DNA of 64,000 bases from Labia minor. Its lineage: Eukaryota; Arthropoda; Insecta; Dermaptera; Spongiphoridae. This document shows positions 9,666 through 21,152 of the stretch, in pieces. The notes beneath the pieces are model-generated. The model made no database searches and was not told the DNA's origin. It saw nothing but the letters and a program-made list of their open reading frames with translations. Position numbers and translations under genes: made by a program. The DNA is taken from the NCBI GenBank assembly GCA_963082975.1, contig OY720344.1, forward strand, positions 85,622,107 through 85,686,106, in the 5' to 3' direction. Position 1 is the first letter of the stretch; each line of letters opens with the position of its first letter.

Positions 9666-10299
9666 AAGTTGACCTGTGGCCAGGTCCGAACCGACCAACG
9701 GTTTGAAGTAAATTAATTTCCAGCTACAGAAACAATTTCAAATAATTTTAATAAATCTATTAATGTAATAAAAAACATATGGATACATAAATAATAAATA
9801 TAAACATTTTTAATTTTATTTTATTTATAATATATATGTGCAAGACCAGGCTGTGACGTCATGAATGGCTGGATGACTTCATATAATTTTAAATCAAGAA
9901 AAAACTAATAAATATGATTTTCCCGAGGATAAAACCAATACAAAGTGTATGATTCGTGGTGATATATAAAAAAATCTCCTCATGTGAAATTTTGTGTGAA
10001 AATAACCCTTCCCTTCCTATCGCCGATCGCTAATACTACCACTTCCGGTTTCCGGATTTGCACCAAAAGTTGATCAATTCATCCCACTGATGCATTAAGT
10101 AAATATACCAAATTTCATCGAAATCCGTTCAGCCGTTTAGGCTGTACACATCTACACGGACAGACGGACGGACGGACGGACAGACATCTTGCTAAAAATA
10201 CTTTTTTCTGTTAAGAAAGATTCGTGGAGATATGTAAAAATCTCCACATGTGAAATTTGGTGGGAAAACAATACCTCCCTTACTATCGTCGGTCGGTAA
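9666..10299 (-). mobile_element. HltD Helentron-like element, full copy, inverted
   Basis: Reverse complement of the copy at 20522-21152. On the minus strand it begins TTACCGACCGACGATAG and carries a GTCC/GTCT tract, then ggatttcgatgaaatttgg. It ends with the inverted terminal motif (cgttggtcggtt), the hairpin GACCTG-GCCA-CAGGTC and AACTT. No coding potential. Confidence 0.8.
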
Positions 10300-10743
10300 A
10301 AATGATGCAATCTGGATGAAAAGTCTTTTCTATCAGTAAATGAAATTAAGTTTTATCAACTAAAATTTATTATTTAGATTTCCCTCTCATCATAAAAAAA
10401 TACTCAAGTTAATGAAACAGAAAAATATCAGATAATTTGAAAAGTAAAGATTGATGATGGATATGAATAGACACTCTCAATTATCATTCAAAAAGTTTTA
10501 TATTGAAAAGATTTGCAAATAAACTGATTGAGAGAAATTATCATTTAAAAACTTTGGATTGTAACTTTATTAATCCTCTTTGGTTTTTTGGAGGCCTATT
10601 TTCCTTCAATTTATAAGCTAATATCTATTAATTTCTAAATTAATATAATAACTAAATTTAAAACTATATTAATTCTAATGTTTCAAATGTATATTATATC
10701 TAAATAAATTATAGATATAATTTAGATTATTTATAAATAAGTC
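10300..10743. other. AT-rich spacer
   Basis: Nothing recognised. Confidence 0.5.
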
Positions 10744-11230
10744 AATAAGTCCGTGTCTTTTTGAATGAAACTGATTTTTTTGATAAAAAATTATTTTATT
10801 TTTCGATATACTCTTCTTTGAGGTCTATACACTTTGTCCAACGTGTCTCCAATTTTTTTATCCTTTCCAAAAAAATAAGATTTATCGAGGACATCTTGGG
10901 TGCCGATTCACCCCGAAAAACCCACCGTTTTGACTGCTCTTTGGTTTCTGGTGTGTTCTTGTGGATCCACGTTTCATCCACGGTTACGAACTCGGTTTCA
11001 GTGATGTTTTTTTCTGCAAGAAATATTGTTTAATAAGCTCACGAAATTCACTTTTTTCCATTTTCTTCTCAGAGGTAGTCTGCTATTGATAGATGTCAAA
11101 CAAAAACTAAAAGACCCAGCTGGTTCAAATTTCGACAAGGATCAGCTGATGGTTGCCTGTTGATAAGTAGGAGCACTGCTGCCATTTCATTTAAGAGACG
11201 GGAAATTCAAAATGTCACAGACTTATTAAC
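10744..11230 (-). mobile_element. mariner element, internally deleted
   Basis: The ends aataagtccgtgtctttt (left) and the complement of the right end (aataagtctgtgacattt) form imperfect terminal repeats containing TA. On the minus strand a transposase piece reads MDETWIHKNTPETKEQSKRW and then VFRGESAPK. It jumps directly to the C-terminal LETRWTKCIDLKEEYIEK. The catalytic core between them is missing, so only the ends and the first and last coding parts remain. This second mariner lineage is distinct from the 7.4 and 50.4 kb copies. Confidence 0.8.
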
Positions 11231-12100
11231 CTGCCCTCGTATTAGAAACCATAAAATCACTAATGGAAAATCTTCAATACATAATAAAATTAAAATTCGA
11301 TAATTCAAACGGAATCTTATTAATTTAACAAACTAAATAAATATATTTAAAATTATCGATGATTTGTGACTGATGATGAAATAAACACTCTCTAAGTGAG
11401 GTTTTATCATTCACATGTATTTAATTTATTTAATTTTGTTCATTAGAAAAAGAACAAAAAAAGGATGTGGTTACATATGATTAAAAATATATACTGATTT
11501 ATTAATAAAAAAAATAATAGATAATAATAAAATTACTTTTATTTGCATGATATAAAGTTATTTAATGTCATTAAAAGAAAATTTAAGAAATAGTGAAGAT
11601 TTTACTTTTTAATTAGAAAAATATCATAAAAATGAATAATTCTTTTCAAGTCTAAATTTAACTTATAAAAATTTTTCTAAGATGAATTTTTCTTCTGATT
11701 CAGTCTAAGATCTATATCATTATATTTTTTTGATTGATTCTGATTTCCCTGCTTCTTCCCTTCTTTTTACCTTTCTCTCTACTCTTGGGCTGTGTTTTTT
11801 TTTGATTTCCAGGTCAAGTTCATCAAGATTCCAAATTTGTTAAAAGATTGCTTCACGGTTATTTCTAACTATACATAAAAATGACGCTTACAAAAAAAAA
11901 CTTTATGATATACCATATTAACTTTGTATCACCAAATGTATATATATATATAATGTTTTGATAAATGATTGATTAAATAGATAGATTTTCTTAGAAGGTT
12001 GAATTATTTTTAATTGCACTTAAGTTACGTTTTTTAGCAAGAGGTCTCAAAAACAAATCAAAAAAATAAAAAATAAAATTAAATCTCATTGAGTGGACTA
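11231..12100. other. AT-rich spacer
   Basis: AT-rich DNA with a (TA)n at 11938-11952. Nothing recognised. Confidence 0.5.
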
Positions 12101-12393
12101 CCTTGAAATGTTAATTCTGTGATTAGAGGAAGAAATAAAAGTAGTAAATCTCATTAGGTATGTGAGTGATATGGAACAGTGGAGGGAATTCCCTGCAAGG
12201 ACAGTGGCTCGTACGTCTAACAACCAAGGCCTCCCACTCCTCCTCCTCCAAATTCCTCTTTCCTCTAAGGGTTCTACAATTCCACTCTTTAAATTCACCT
12301 CTTAACTCTATTCAACAACACATGTTTTATGTAGAATAATACTAAAACCTGTTTCTGAACTAAATTAGTACAACATAGATTTGGATTGGTTAA

Positions 12394-12421
<28 letters not shown>
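12101..12421. other. GC-richer island followed by a poly(A) tract
   Basis: The stretch 12170-12300 is clearly less AT-rich than its surroundings (gctcgtacgtctaacaac, cctcccactcctcctcctc). It is open on the minus strand for about 66 codons and on the plus strand for about 40, so coding strand cannot be decided. An uninterrupted A tract of about 26 follows at 12396-12421. This is the order expected of a retroposed plus-strand sequence, but no reverse transcriptase motif or target duplication was seen. Confidence 0.35.
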
Positions 12422-12425
<4 letters not shown>

Positions 12426-12751
12426 AATGGTGGCAATTGATCTTCCGTTTAGATTTTGCAATCACTACGATTGCTGCCTAGACATACCTACAAACCAATT
12501 TAAAGCGAAAGGACAAAAAAGTCACACTCACTCACACTCATATATATCACAATTAGTTTCTTAAAATATCACAAAAATTGGCAAATAATTTTTTTTACAT
12601 GAAAATATATTGACTTGTATTTTTGAGTGGTTGATTAGATTCTTCTACTTTCCCGTATCCTCTATAATAACTGATTTGACATACCACTCCTATATTGATT
12701 ATTATGAAAAAATAAATATTCTATCTTATTTAATAAAAAATATGCGTTCAA

Positions 12752-12789
<38 letters not shown>

Positions 12790-12857
12790 CGATATATTAT
12801 GATAGACAATTTTCATTTTATAATAAGTTTTTTATAATGTGAATGTTCAGTTATAAG
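12422..12857. other. Spacer with (TA)n tract
   Basis: Includes (TA)n at 12757-12788 and a moderately GC-containing patch at 12421-12540. Nothing recognised. Confidence 0.5.
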
Positions 12858-15758
12858 TCTATATATATAAAAAAAGGTTTTTGTCTGCACATTGCTCAGA
12901 ATTTAAAAATTTTTGCATATCTTCGCGTTTCATGACCTCTAGAATCCAAAAGTGACTTTAGAATTTTTCACGTCTGTCTGTCTGTCTGTCTGTCTGTCGG
13001 TCTGTCTGTCCGGAAAATTACTATTTTATAGACTCAGAATTGGCTGAACCGATTTCTTTGAAATTACATCACAATATTCTTATATACCCCTAGAGTAACA
13101 TAGGCTATAAATTTTATTTATATGTCAACAATAACCGCAGAAATTAATTTTTAAAGTTTATATAATTCTCCGTGTTGTTCATTCAAGAGCAGCTCGCGGC
13201 TCACTGTCGGCCTAGCGGAATCATTTCAAACAATGAATTATCATAGCGATTCCCAATAGAAGAATTATTATAATATTTCCCTTTTTATTTTAAATTCTAA
13301 TATACAAATATCAATTCAATTAAATAATTTATTCTAAAAGTTCTCAATTTAATTAAAATATTTATTAGATCATATTTTTATCTTAAATTATTTTTTATTT
13401 AATTGAATATTTCTTCTTTTCTATAATATATATATAATAATATATAAATTTTATCATTGAATAATAAAAAAAAATATTATTTAACCTGAATTAAAATGAC
13501 TGAATTATATTATCTTTGTTTTTTATTTTAATTTAATTACTCTATTATTAATTACTAAATATATATATATTATTATATTATATAAAAATTAAAATATGAT
13601 GATATAAAGTTGTTTTAAATTTTTGACATTTTTAAATTGGGTATATTTTTTAAATTTATTAAAATGTCTTTTTTATTTATTATGTTTAAAAGATTCATTT
13701 TTATTAGGTGATATTAATAAAAAATAACGATGCTCTGTGCAAGTCGAATCATGTTGCACATAATTAAATAACAATTGCCAAACAAAGAATATAATATTTT
13801 TTTAAATTCTTATATTTAAATATCATTTCAATTAAATAATTTATTCTAAAAGGTCTCATTTTAATGCAATTTATAATTTTCTTCTAATTCAGATTTAGGA
13901 CAAATCGTACAACATTATATCAAATCTCGCTAAGAACATTCAATATTTTTGTACACAAATTATTCAGAGTATTGGCTAAGCGTATCACTCACAATCAGTT
14001 TATATTGAAATTTATATAAATTAACAAAGTAAAAATTTTTATTTGTTTAAATTTTATTACAATGAATCAAAAAAAATTAAATATATAGATCACATGATTT
14101 AGAGAATCAAGAAACTTGAGGGAAATAACTGTTGGACGGAGGTCGGACATGACAGAAACTGTAAGCGAAATCTTCATATTGCGGCGAATAATTTTCAAAT
14201 CCCCTAGCACCACAGAATTTAAGTTTCTTTTAAGGAAAATAACTATGATCTAAAAAAATTAATAAATGAACTTAATAATTAAAAAAACAAATAAATCAAT
14301 TAATTTAAATTAATACTATTAATGAATGTATATATTGGTCATTTATCTATAGTTTTATACCGTTAATTTTTATAAATTGTCTCAAGTCTCTATTTTTGCA
14401 TTTTCTCAAGTTTCATTATAATTAAAAATATTCAATAATAATCTAGCAATGAAAATAAAATACCAAAATGTAATGATCAAGAAATATTATACTCTATTTC
14501 ACTATTATAACATATACAATACTTAAGAACCATAGGCGGAGGAAATATTAGGAGATATCATTGCGGGTTCAGGCCAAATCGACCAACATTAATTAAGATA
14601 TTTTCATTATGACAGATATTAGGAAAAAAACCGCGAATTCAATATTTCTGTTCACTAATTATTTGTAGACTTTAGTAAAACATACGCATGACTCAATAGA
14701 TCCGGATAAACTTTTTCAAATTTTCAATCTTCAAATTTCTCTTGAAGGTAGTAAAGAAAGAATAAGATGCGGAAATCAATTGTAAAATATTAGGTTACTC
14801 AGACGACTTAAATATAATAGGAGATTCGGCAATTTCAATTACAGATAGCGAGGAAAATTTAATGGAGGTTTGAAATTAATAGTGATAAGAAAAAATATTT
14901 AGTAACAAAGAGGAAGAGTATTAACATACAAAATCTTAAGATACAAAATGTAGAATTTGAATATGTATAAAAATTGAATGTAATCACGAAGGATAATAAT
15001 ATTTGAGAAGAATTTAAATCGGGGTTGCAATCGGGAAACGCCTGTTATCTGCAATAAAGAGGCTTATCTCTTCAAAATTATTATCAAAGGGAATATATAA
15101 AAAGATTATTTTGCCTGTTGCATTATATGGGTGGGAGGCATGGTCTATGACCCTTGGAGATGAGAGTAGATTCAGAGTATTTGAGAATAGGATTCTTCCC
15201 TGCATTTATTGGCCAAAGAAAGATGAGGTCACCGGGTATGAGGGAGACTGTATAACAAGAAATTACATGGCCTCTCTGCATCTTCAGAAATAGTTAGGGT
15301 TATAAAAGGGAAAAAGCTGCGATAGGCAAGGCACGTGGCTAGAATGGGAGAGGAAAAAGATATTGGTGGGAAGACCGATTGGAAAACGTCCGCTTGGAAA
15401 ACCAATGACGCGTAGGAAGGGACGTAAGAGAGATGGAACAAGGGCTCAGGATAGGGACACTTTGAGAAATGTGGTTGTTGCGGCTAAGAACTTTAGAGTA
15501 TCTTTGAGCCACATAGGTAGATAGATATAACATATACAATAATAATATATATAATTAATATAGTGATTAAATTAAAATATATTTTTTAAATAAGAACACA
15601 AAAAGAAATGAATGTTTTATGTAATATACTGATTGAAACAAAATGGATGAAAACCTTTTAATACTTTCAACCACCAAATACTATGTACAACTCGGGGGTA
15701 CAGGGGGCGGAGCCCCCGTCTAGGTGTGAAGAGCGCCGAAGGCGCTCTGAGCAGCTAG
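12858..15758 (+). mobile_element. HelA Helitron, 2.9-kb copy
   Basis: The 5' end is TCTATATATATAAA. Inside lie an aggtttttgtctgcacattg leader, a long GTCT microsatellite (12969-13011), the block ggctgaaccgatttctttga and ataaccgcagaaattaa. The 3' half carries reverse transcriptase remnants (separate entry). The 3' end has two hairpins, gggggc-gga-gcccccg and agagcgcc-gaa-ggcgctct, then gagcag and CTAG. A TC start plus a short hairpin some six bases before CTAG is the Helitron signature. No Rep or helicase sequence is seen, so it is non-autonomous. Confidence 0.8.
14561..15505 (+). pseudogene. Non-LTR reverse transcriptase fragment captured in HelA
   Basis: Broken plus-strand frames give, in the order found in non-LTR reverse transcriptases: GFRPNRPTL, VDFSKTY-like text in decayed form, YSDDLNIIGDSA (the Y.DD active-site block with S for A), QNVEFEYV, LYGWEAWSMTLGDESRFRVF, IYWPKKDEVTG, RHVARMGEE, GKRPLG and RNVVVAAKNFRVSL. 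The N-terminal endonuclease and the first part of the polymerase domain are absent. The same segment sits at the same place in the other HelA copies, so it travelled with the Helitron. Stops and frameshifts make it non-functional. Confidence 0.8.
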
Positions 15759-15884
15759 TTACTTAATAAAAATACATAGATCCTATTTTTCATAAATGTA
15801 TATAATATTCCTTTTACCTAAAACTTAATAATAATAAATTTAATAATAAAATTTAATTAATTTGTTTACTTTATTCGCATTTTT

Positions 15885-16472
15885 ACTATCTCGCCAGTAT
15901 TTCGATCACGAAAATTTTCAATGTCGAGATTTAGATGTTTTTATACGTTTTGAAGGTCCCCGAGTCATTTTCACTTAGGTCAAGAAAAATGTCTGTGTGT
16001 GTGTATATGTGTATTTAGACAAAATTACGCAAAAATGGTTTGAGCTAGAATCATAAAATTTGGTAGCCGGGCATTATTCAAAATTCGTAGTTTTCTATCA
16101 ACTTTTGAGAAAAGTAGCTCAATCGGAAGAGGGTAGTTTTGATTTTTTTTTCCTCTAAACTGGTTGTAAAAATGTAAATATATGTTTGATAATTTTTCAC
16201 ATGATTAAAAATTGTATAAAACTTCTATATATAGAATTTCAGCTTAATTGAATTGCTGAAAATATCGAAATTAATTATTTAACACGTTGACTGGCAATCA
16301 CGCTCCAGCACGTGACGTGGTGCCATCAACAAAGAGCCAAAGACGCGCTGGTTTAATAAATATTATTTATTAATTTTAATTTATAATTTAGTAAATTAAA
16401 TTTAATTTAAATATAATATATGTTAATTAATCCAATTCAAATTTGCGAGATAGTCGAGTGGAGACACTGCAG
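15885..16472 (+). mobile_element. HltC Helentron-like element, copy 1
   Basis: The 5' end ACTATCTCGC is repeated exactly inverted (gcgagatagt) at 16445-16454, followed by the hairpin gagtg-gaga-cactg near the 3' end. The body carries tgtctgtgtgtgtgtatatg and then aatcataaaatttggtag. The order of motifs after the 5' end (gatcacgaaaattttc, gtcgagatttagatg, acgttttgaagg, ccgagtc) parallels HltB, although the sequences differ. No coding potential. Confidence 0.7.
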
Positions 16473-17048
16473 ATTTTTGTATTTTGCGTACATTAAGCTT
16501 CGAATCTCGCTACTTTGTTTAATATAATGAAACAATTTCGATTTTTTAAAAAATGTGTATTTTATATTAAACAGATATGTATAATATAAATCAATATAAT
16601 TATGTTATAATCATTTATACCTCGCTTTATGTGTGTGTATTTGTTTACAATCTTTTTTTATTTTAAATAAATGATGACATGAAAAAATTTATATTCTTAG
16701 AATTACCACTATAATTATCAACTCAAATACGTTTCTTCTATTTGTTTTTATAGGTGTCTATATAATCAATCATCATTTTTTTACTTATAAATTTTGCGGA
16801 ATTTCTAATGGATGATCGATGTTGATTGCATTTTATTCACGACATTTTCTAGTAATAACTTTTTTTTTCTTTTTTAAATGCTTTACCTTAGTAGAAAGAG
16901 AGAATGAAATATACATTTTTATTTACCTACCTATATTATTAAGAAAAATTTACAATAATGATTAAAATAACAAAAATAAATAAATAAAAGTTATTCTTGA
17001 TTCTGTAATGCCTTTTGGATTTTTTTGATTACATTGATTATATAGAAG
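16473..17048. other. AT-rich spacer
   Basis: Immediately after HltC, ttcgaatctcgc resembles a tRNA B box, but no tRNA fold is complete. Nothing else recognised. Confidence 0.4.
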
Positions 17049-17313
17049 AGTGATTCTCAACCTTTTTTTTTTACCGAGGCACACTTTTAACGGTTTAAAA
17101 ATTTGGCGGCACACAAAGAAAAAAAATTGAAAAAAGTCGAAAATGTTTAAGAGCCTGATTTCAAAAACATTTGACTTTTTTTTTGTTTTTTTAGAACCAT
17201 ATTCAAAAAATTTTACCATTTTTACATTTTCTTAATTTGAACTTTAGATTTGTAAAATTTGGCGGCACAATTTGAAAATCTCGTGGCACACAAAAGTGGT
17301 GGTTGAGAATCAC
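17049..17313. mobile_element. hAT MITE (CAGTGATTCTCAACC type)
   Basis: The ends agtgattctcaacc and ggttgagaatcaca form inverted repeats. The interior has 'ccgaggcacacttttaacgg' and 'ggcggcacac', also present inverted in the MITE at 39359-39569. The flanking target duplication is not legible here, so the borders are approximate. Confidence 0.75.
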
Positions 17314-17659
17314 AATTCTTTGGTGGGTTTTAATTGTAATATTTTTTTATTTGTTATATATAAAAAATAATTTAAAAAGAAGAGCATATAGTCATGTAAA
17401 ATAAATAAATAGTTATATAAATATTATATATATATATATATAGATATATTATATAAATATAATAAATAAAATAATAAATATTAATATTTAATTGAAAAAA
17501 AACCATTTCCCTTATATTAAACGATTTATTAATACACAAGATATTAATGAGAAAATAAACAAAATAATTAAATTTAAATATTAATCTCCTTTAATAATAA
17601 AAACATTAATTCATAAACCCAAATCAATATCATTATCTATTGAACAAATAATTTTTTAA

Positions 17660-17903
17660 CACACTATGAGCGGGGCGGGTATTTTTACCCGTTGCGGGGA
17701 CTGCCACTTATAAGCGGGGCGGGTATTTATACCCGTTGCCACTTATATGAGGGATATATATTAGTTATCGTTTAAAATAAGTAATTTTAAGTGACACAAG
17801 GGAAAATATATATTATATAAGTGGCAACGGGTCTAAATACCTGCCCCGCTTATAAGTGGCAGTCCCCGCAACGGGTACAAATACCCGCCCCGCTTATAGT
17901 GTG
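17660..17903. mobile_element. GC-rich MITE flanked by TTAA
   Basis: A 244-bp palindromic element between two TTAA sites (17656-17659 and 17904-17907). Each arm of about 100 nt carries two gcggggcgggtat units interleaved with acccgttgc. The arms are inverted copies around an AT-rich centre. A TTAA target with terminal inverted repeats suggests piggyBac-type mobilisation, but the terminal bases (CACACTAT) are not diagnostic. Its GC content stands out sharply. Confidence 0.75.
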
Positions 17904-19064
17904 TTAATTAAAAAAAAATCATTGATTGAAACTTTTTAATACCTAACACCAATAATTCCATTCCTAAGCAACCAGAAGAATATGGAGACTGGCACAATGA
18001 TACTTTTGATCTTCAGAATAATTAGTGTTGTTTAAAATCCTAATAATAATATTTTTTTTCTATTTTTATCATTAAATTAATTCGACATTTATATAATACT
18101 ATATTGTAATCATTTTTTCATTAATATAGAATTTTATATTCTCTTTTTATATTGAAATTAATATGATCAAAATATTTAAACGGTACGGTATAATGCGAAT
18201 TCACGAATTTATCTCGGACAAATTCAAAGTAATGTTCGACCTGGCATTAACGTGAAACACTATGCCTTTTCTCTTAATTATATCCGGGTGGTTTTGTTTA
18301 TCTCTTAACTCTAATTAATAGTATACTTCTAATATTTCTAAAGTTTAATTAGCTTAGTTATGTGAGAGAAGATTCCAAGTAATAACTATTTTTTGATTTG
18401 AATGATTTTTCAACATTCTTTTTCAAGACATATTGTCTTATGTTTTGAATCGTTTTAAATATAAGAATTGTTTTATAAAATTTATTCAAATTAATCATAT
18501 TATAGTAGCAAAAATTATATCTTCTCCAAAAAATATTTTTGTTATATCTATAATAATATAATAATAATAATACTGACTGGGGTAGGTCAAAGTTTACCAG
18601 CACTTGTGCTGAGTAAGTGTGAAAACTCGGAAATAATAATAATAATATATGAATTATATTCGTATGTATTATATCTATATTTGTTTGGATGAACATATCT
18701 TAAAGAATTTTTATAATTTTTATGAACTAAAGATATGTAATCAATATACTTTGAAAACCTGATTTTAAAATATCAAGTAGCTTTTCATTGTTTCAGTTAT
18801 TATTATTACTATTAATGTTTATTAAAATCAAATCAGCAGAGGCAGATCATTCCAAATTTAATTCTTTTTACATAAAAAAGAAAAAAATTTTTTAGGTCAA
18901 TAATTAAATTATTTAAATTTTATTTGGTTTATAGTTAAATAGTTTATTTTGTTTTAATCTATCAAATCATAATTCAGAAATTTAAAGACAAATGATTTCT
19001 GTATAATAATTTTAAGATAAAATAAAATTTATTATGTTTGTTTGTTTTATAAATAATATTTATA
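17904..19064. other. AT-rich spacer
   Basis: A 112-codon minus-strand open frame (18358-18696) is I/N/Y/K/L-rich and looks like AT noise. A small palindrome cagcacttgtgctg lies at 18598-18611. Confidence 0.45.
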
Positions 19065-19071
19065 ATGCGAG

Positions 19072-19127
19072 ACGGATTTGATTGTCCTGATTTGCTACTA
19101 CTAATGCTGTCACCTGTGCTTTTGAAG
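19072..19127 (+). CDS. Candidate coding exon of the plus-strand gene
   Basis: Open frame reading GFDCPDLLLLMLSPVLLK and ending at the donor TTTGAAG|GTTGCC (exit phase 0). Entry uses the AG at 19070-19071 (phase 1). An in-frame ATG at 19065 would make it an initial exon instead. The leucine-rich amphipathic peptide continues naturally into DFIKEMALKF of the next candidate at 21628. The upstream phase fits the microexon at 5841. The acceptor is weak. Protein family unknown; possibly helical-repeat type, by composition only. Confidence 0.4.
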
Positions 19128-19409
19128 GTTGCCAATGAGAGTTGTTATCGTTGTTACTTTTCCTACTCTATGATTTACTTGCGATGTATAATGATATACA
19201 TTTGTTGTTTTAAATATTTATGTGTTGAAATAATACAAGGACAAAATTAATCATATTACTTTTTTCTTTTATTTTGCTTTTATGAAATCTTTTTCTTAAA
19301 TTTAATAATTTATTTGATAAATTTATATAAATTATACTAGTCTAAGAATATATATATTGAAAAATAAGCATAAATTGGAATAAATAAAAGAAAAAACTAT
19401 TTATAGATT

Positions 19410-19444
<35 letters not shown>

Positions 19445-20126
19445 GTATATATATAATAAATAAATAACAGTTTGCATCTTTTACAGATGAAGAATAATTA
19501 ATCTATGACTGTACAGTTTCGAGGACGTATTTCTCACCATTAGTAATCATTAAAGAATGTTTATATGTTAAGAAGATTTTTCTAAACTGAATTAATTTCT
19601 CTGTTATATATTTAATTTATTGGAAAAAATAATTCCACATGCGGTGACCCCGCCACTAATATCAGTTTTTCACCATGAATTCTACCTTTATCTTCTTCTT
19701 CTTCTTATATTAGGATTTCTCCTGTTGGTTTCCAGATTCCTCACCTTTATCCATTTGTCAAATTGATATCGTGTAACTTTTCAATTATTTATTCATTCAT
19801 TCATGTTACCCATTAATTACATTATGATTTATTTAGATTCATTGAAAATTTATTGATAATTAACATTTTAATTATATTAATTACTTAATAAGTTAAAAGT
19901 TAAATTAAAATATTGAATCGATTGTAATCCTATAACATCACAGAAATATTGTTCTCTAATTTACTTGCCAGTACTTAAATTGTACTGATTAGTTATTTGT
20001 AGCTTAATCAATTTTGAATTAATATTTAAAAATGTGTTTTGATTTTATGTAAATTAAAGGCTTACTTAATCGAGAATACGAAGCAGAATGAATTACGCTA
20101 TACACGACGTACAATCTAGTATATAG
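19128..20126. other. AT-rich intronic DNA
   Basis: Contains a (TA)n tract interrupted by TAC/TGT at 19411-19455. A GC-richer patch around 19640-19760 (ggtgaccccgccac) has no recognised identity. Confidence 0.45.
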
Positions 20127-20383
20127 CAGGGGTCGGCAACCAGGATGACCGCGAAGCTAAGTATTGAATTATTACAAAAAAAAAGGTAAAATGTTTTTGT
20201 CATCAGGATCTTAAACATTTTCGATTTTTTTCAAATTTTTCAATCTGGTTCTAAAAAAAGGTAAAATGATTTTGCGATCAGGCTCTTAACATTTTCGATT
20301 TTTTAAGTATCACCAAGTGTGCCCACCCCTGTTATATTATTTCAGAAATGTGCCCGACTATTTAAAAAGGTTGCCGACTCCTG
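20127..20383. mobile_element. hAT MITE (CAGGGGTCGGCAACC type)
   Basis: The ends caggggtcggcaacc and ggttgccgactcctg are inverted repeats with one mismatch. The interior has gtgcccacccctg and two related 'tttttgtcatcaggatctta / ttttgcgatcaggctctta' segments. The 8-bp duplication is not clear. This end type is common among non-autonomous hAT elements. Confidence 0.75.
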
Positions 20384-20521
20384 GTGTCATTTACATTCAG
20401 TAAATTTCTTCTTAAAAATTAAATAAAATTTCAAAAAGTCAATGTATAGTCGATACATTTAAATATAATTGTATATTACGTAATATAATTGTGTATTAAT
20501 ATATCATATAAAGAGTATTTT

Positions 20522-21152
20522 TACCGACCGACGATAGTAAGGGAGGTATTGTTTTCACACCAAATTTCACATGTGGAGATTTTTACATATCTCCACGAAT
20601 CTTTCTTAACAGAAAAAAGTATTTTTAGCATGATGTCCGTCCGTCCGTCTGTCCGTCCGTATAGATGTGTACAGCCTGAACGGCTGAACGGATTTTGATG
20701 AAATTTGGTATATTTACTTAATGCATCAGTGGGATGAATTGATCAACTTTTGGTGCAAATACGGGAACCGGAAGTGGTAGTATTAGCGATCGACGATAGG
20801 AAGGGAAGGGTTATTTTCACACCAAATTTCACATGAGGAGATTTTTTTATATATCACCACGAATCATACACTTTGTATTGGTTTTATCCTCGGGAAAATC
20901 ATATTTATTAGTTTTTTCTTGATTTAAAATTATATGACGTCATCCAGCCATTCATGACGTCACAGCCTGGTCTTGCACATATATATTATAAATAAAATAA
21001 AATTAAAAATGTTTATATTTATTATTTATGTATCCATATCTGTTTTTTATTACATTAATAGATTTATTAAAATTATTTGAAATTGTTTCTGTAACTGGAA
21101 ATTAATTTACTTCAAACCGTTGGTCGGTTCGGACCTGGCCACAGGTCAACTT
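20522..21152 (+). mobile_element. HltD Helentron-like element, full copy
   Basis: Reference copy of HltD. The 5' end is TTACCGACCGACGATAG. A GTCC/GTCT tract at 20636-20662 is followed by ggattttgatgaaatttggt. Two TGACGTCA-like segments lie at 20935-20960. The inverted terminal motif cgttggtcggtt (10 of 11 against accgaccgacg) precedes the hairpin GACCTG-GCCA-CAGGTC and AACTTA. No protein is encoded. Confidence 0.8.

Noticed and set aside
16441-16515. tRNA-like sequence (tagtcgagtgg ... ttcgaatctcgc)
   Set aside because: The first part is the HltC 3' end. No complete cloverleaf can be drawn and the anticodon arm is absent.
18358-18696. 112-codon open frame, minus strand
   Set aside because: Composition is I/N/Y/L/K/F as expected from AT-rich noise. 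No start context, splice sites or motif.
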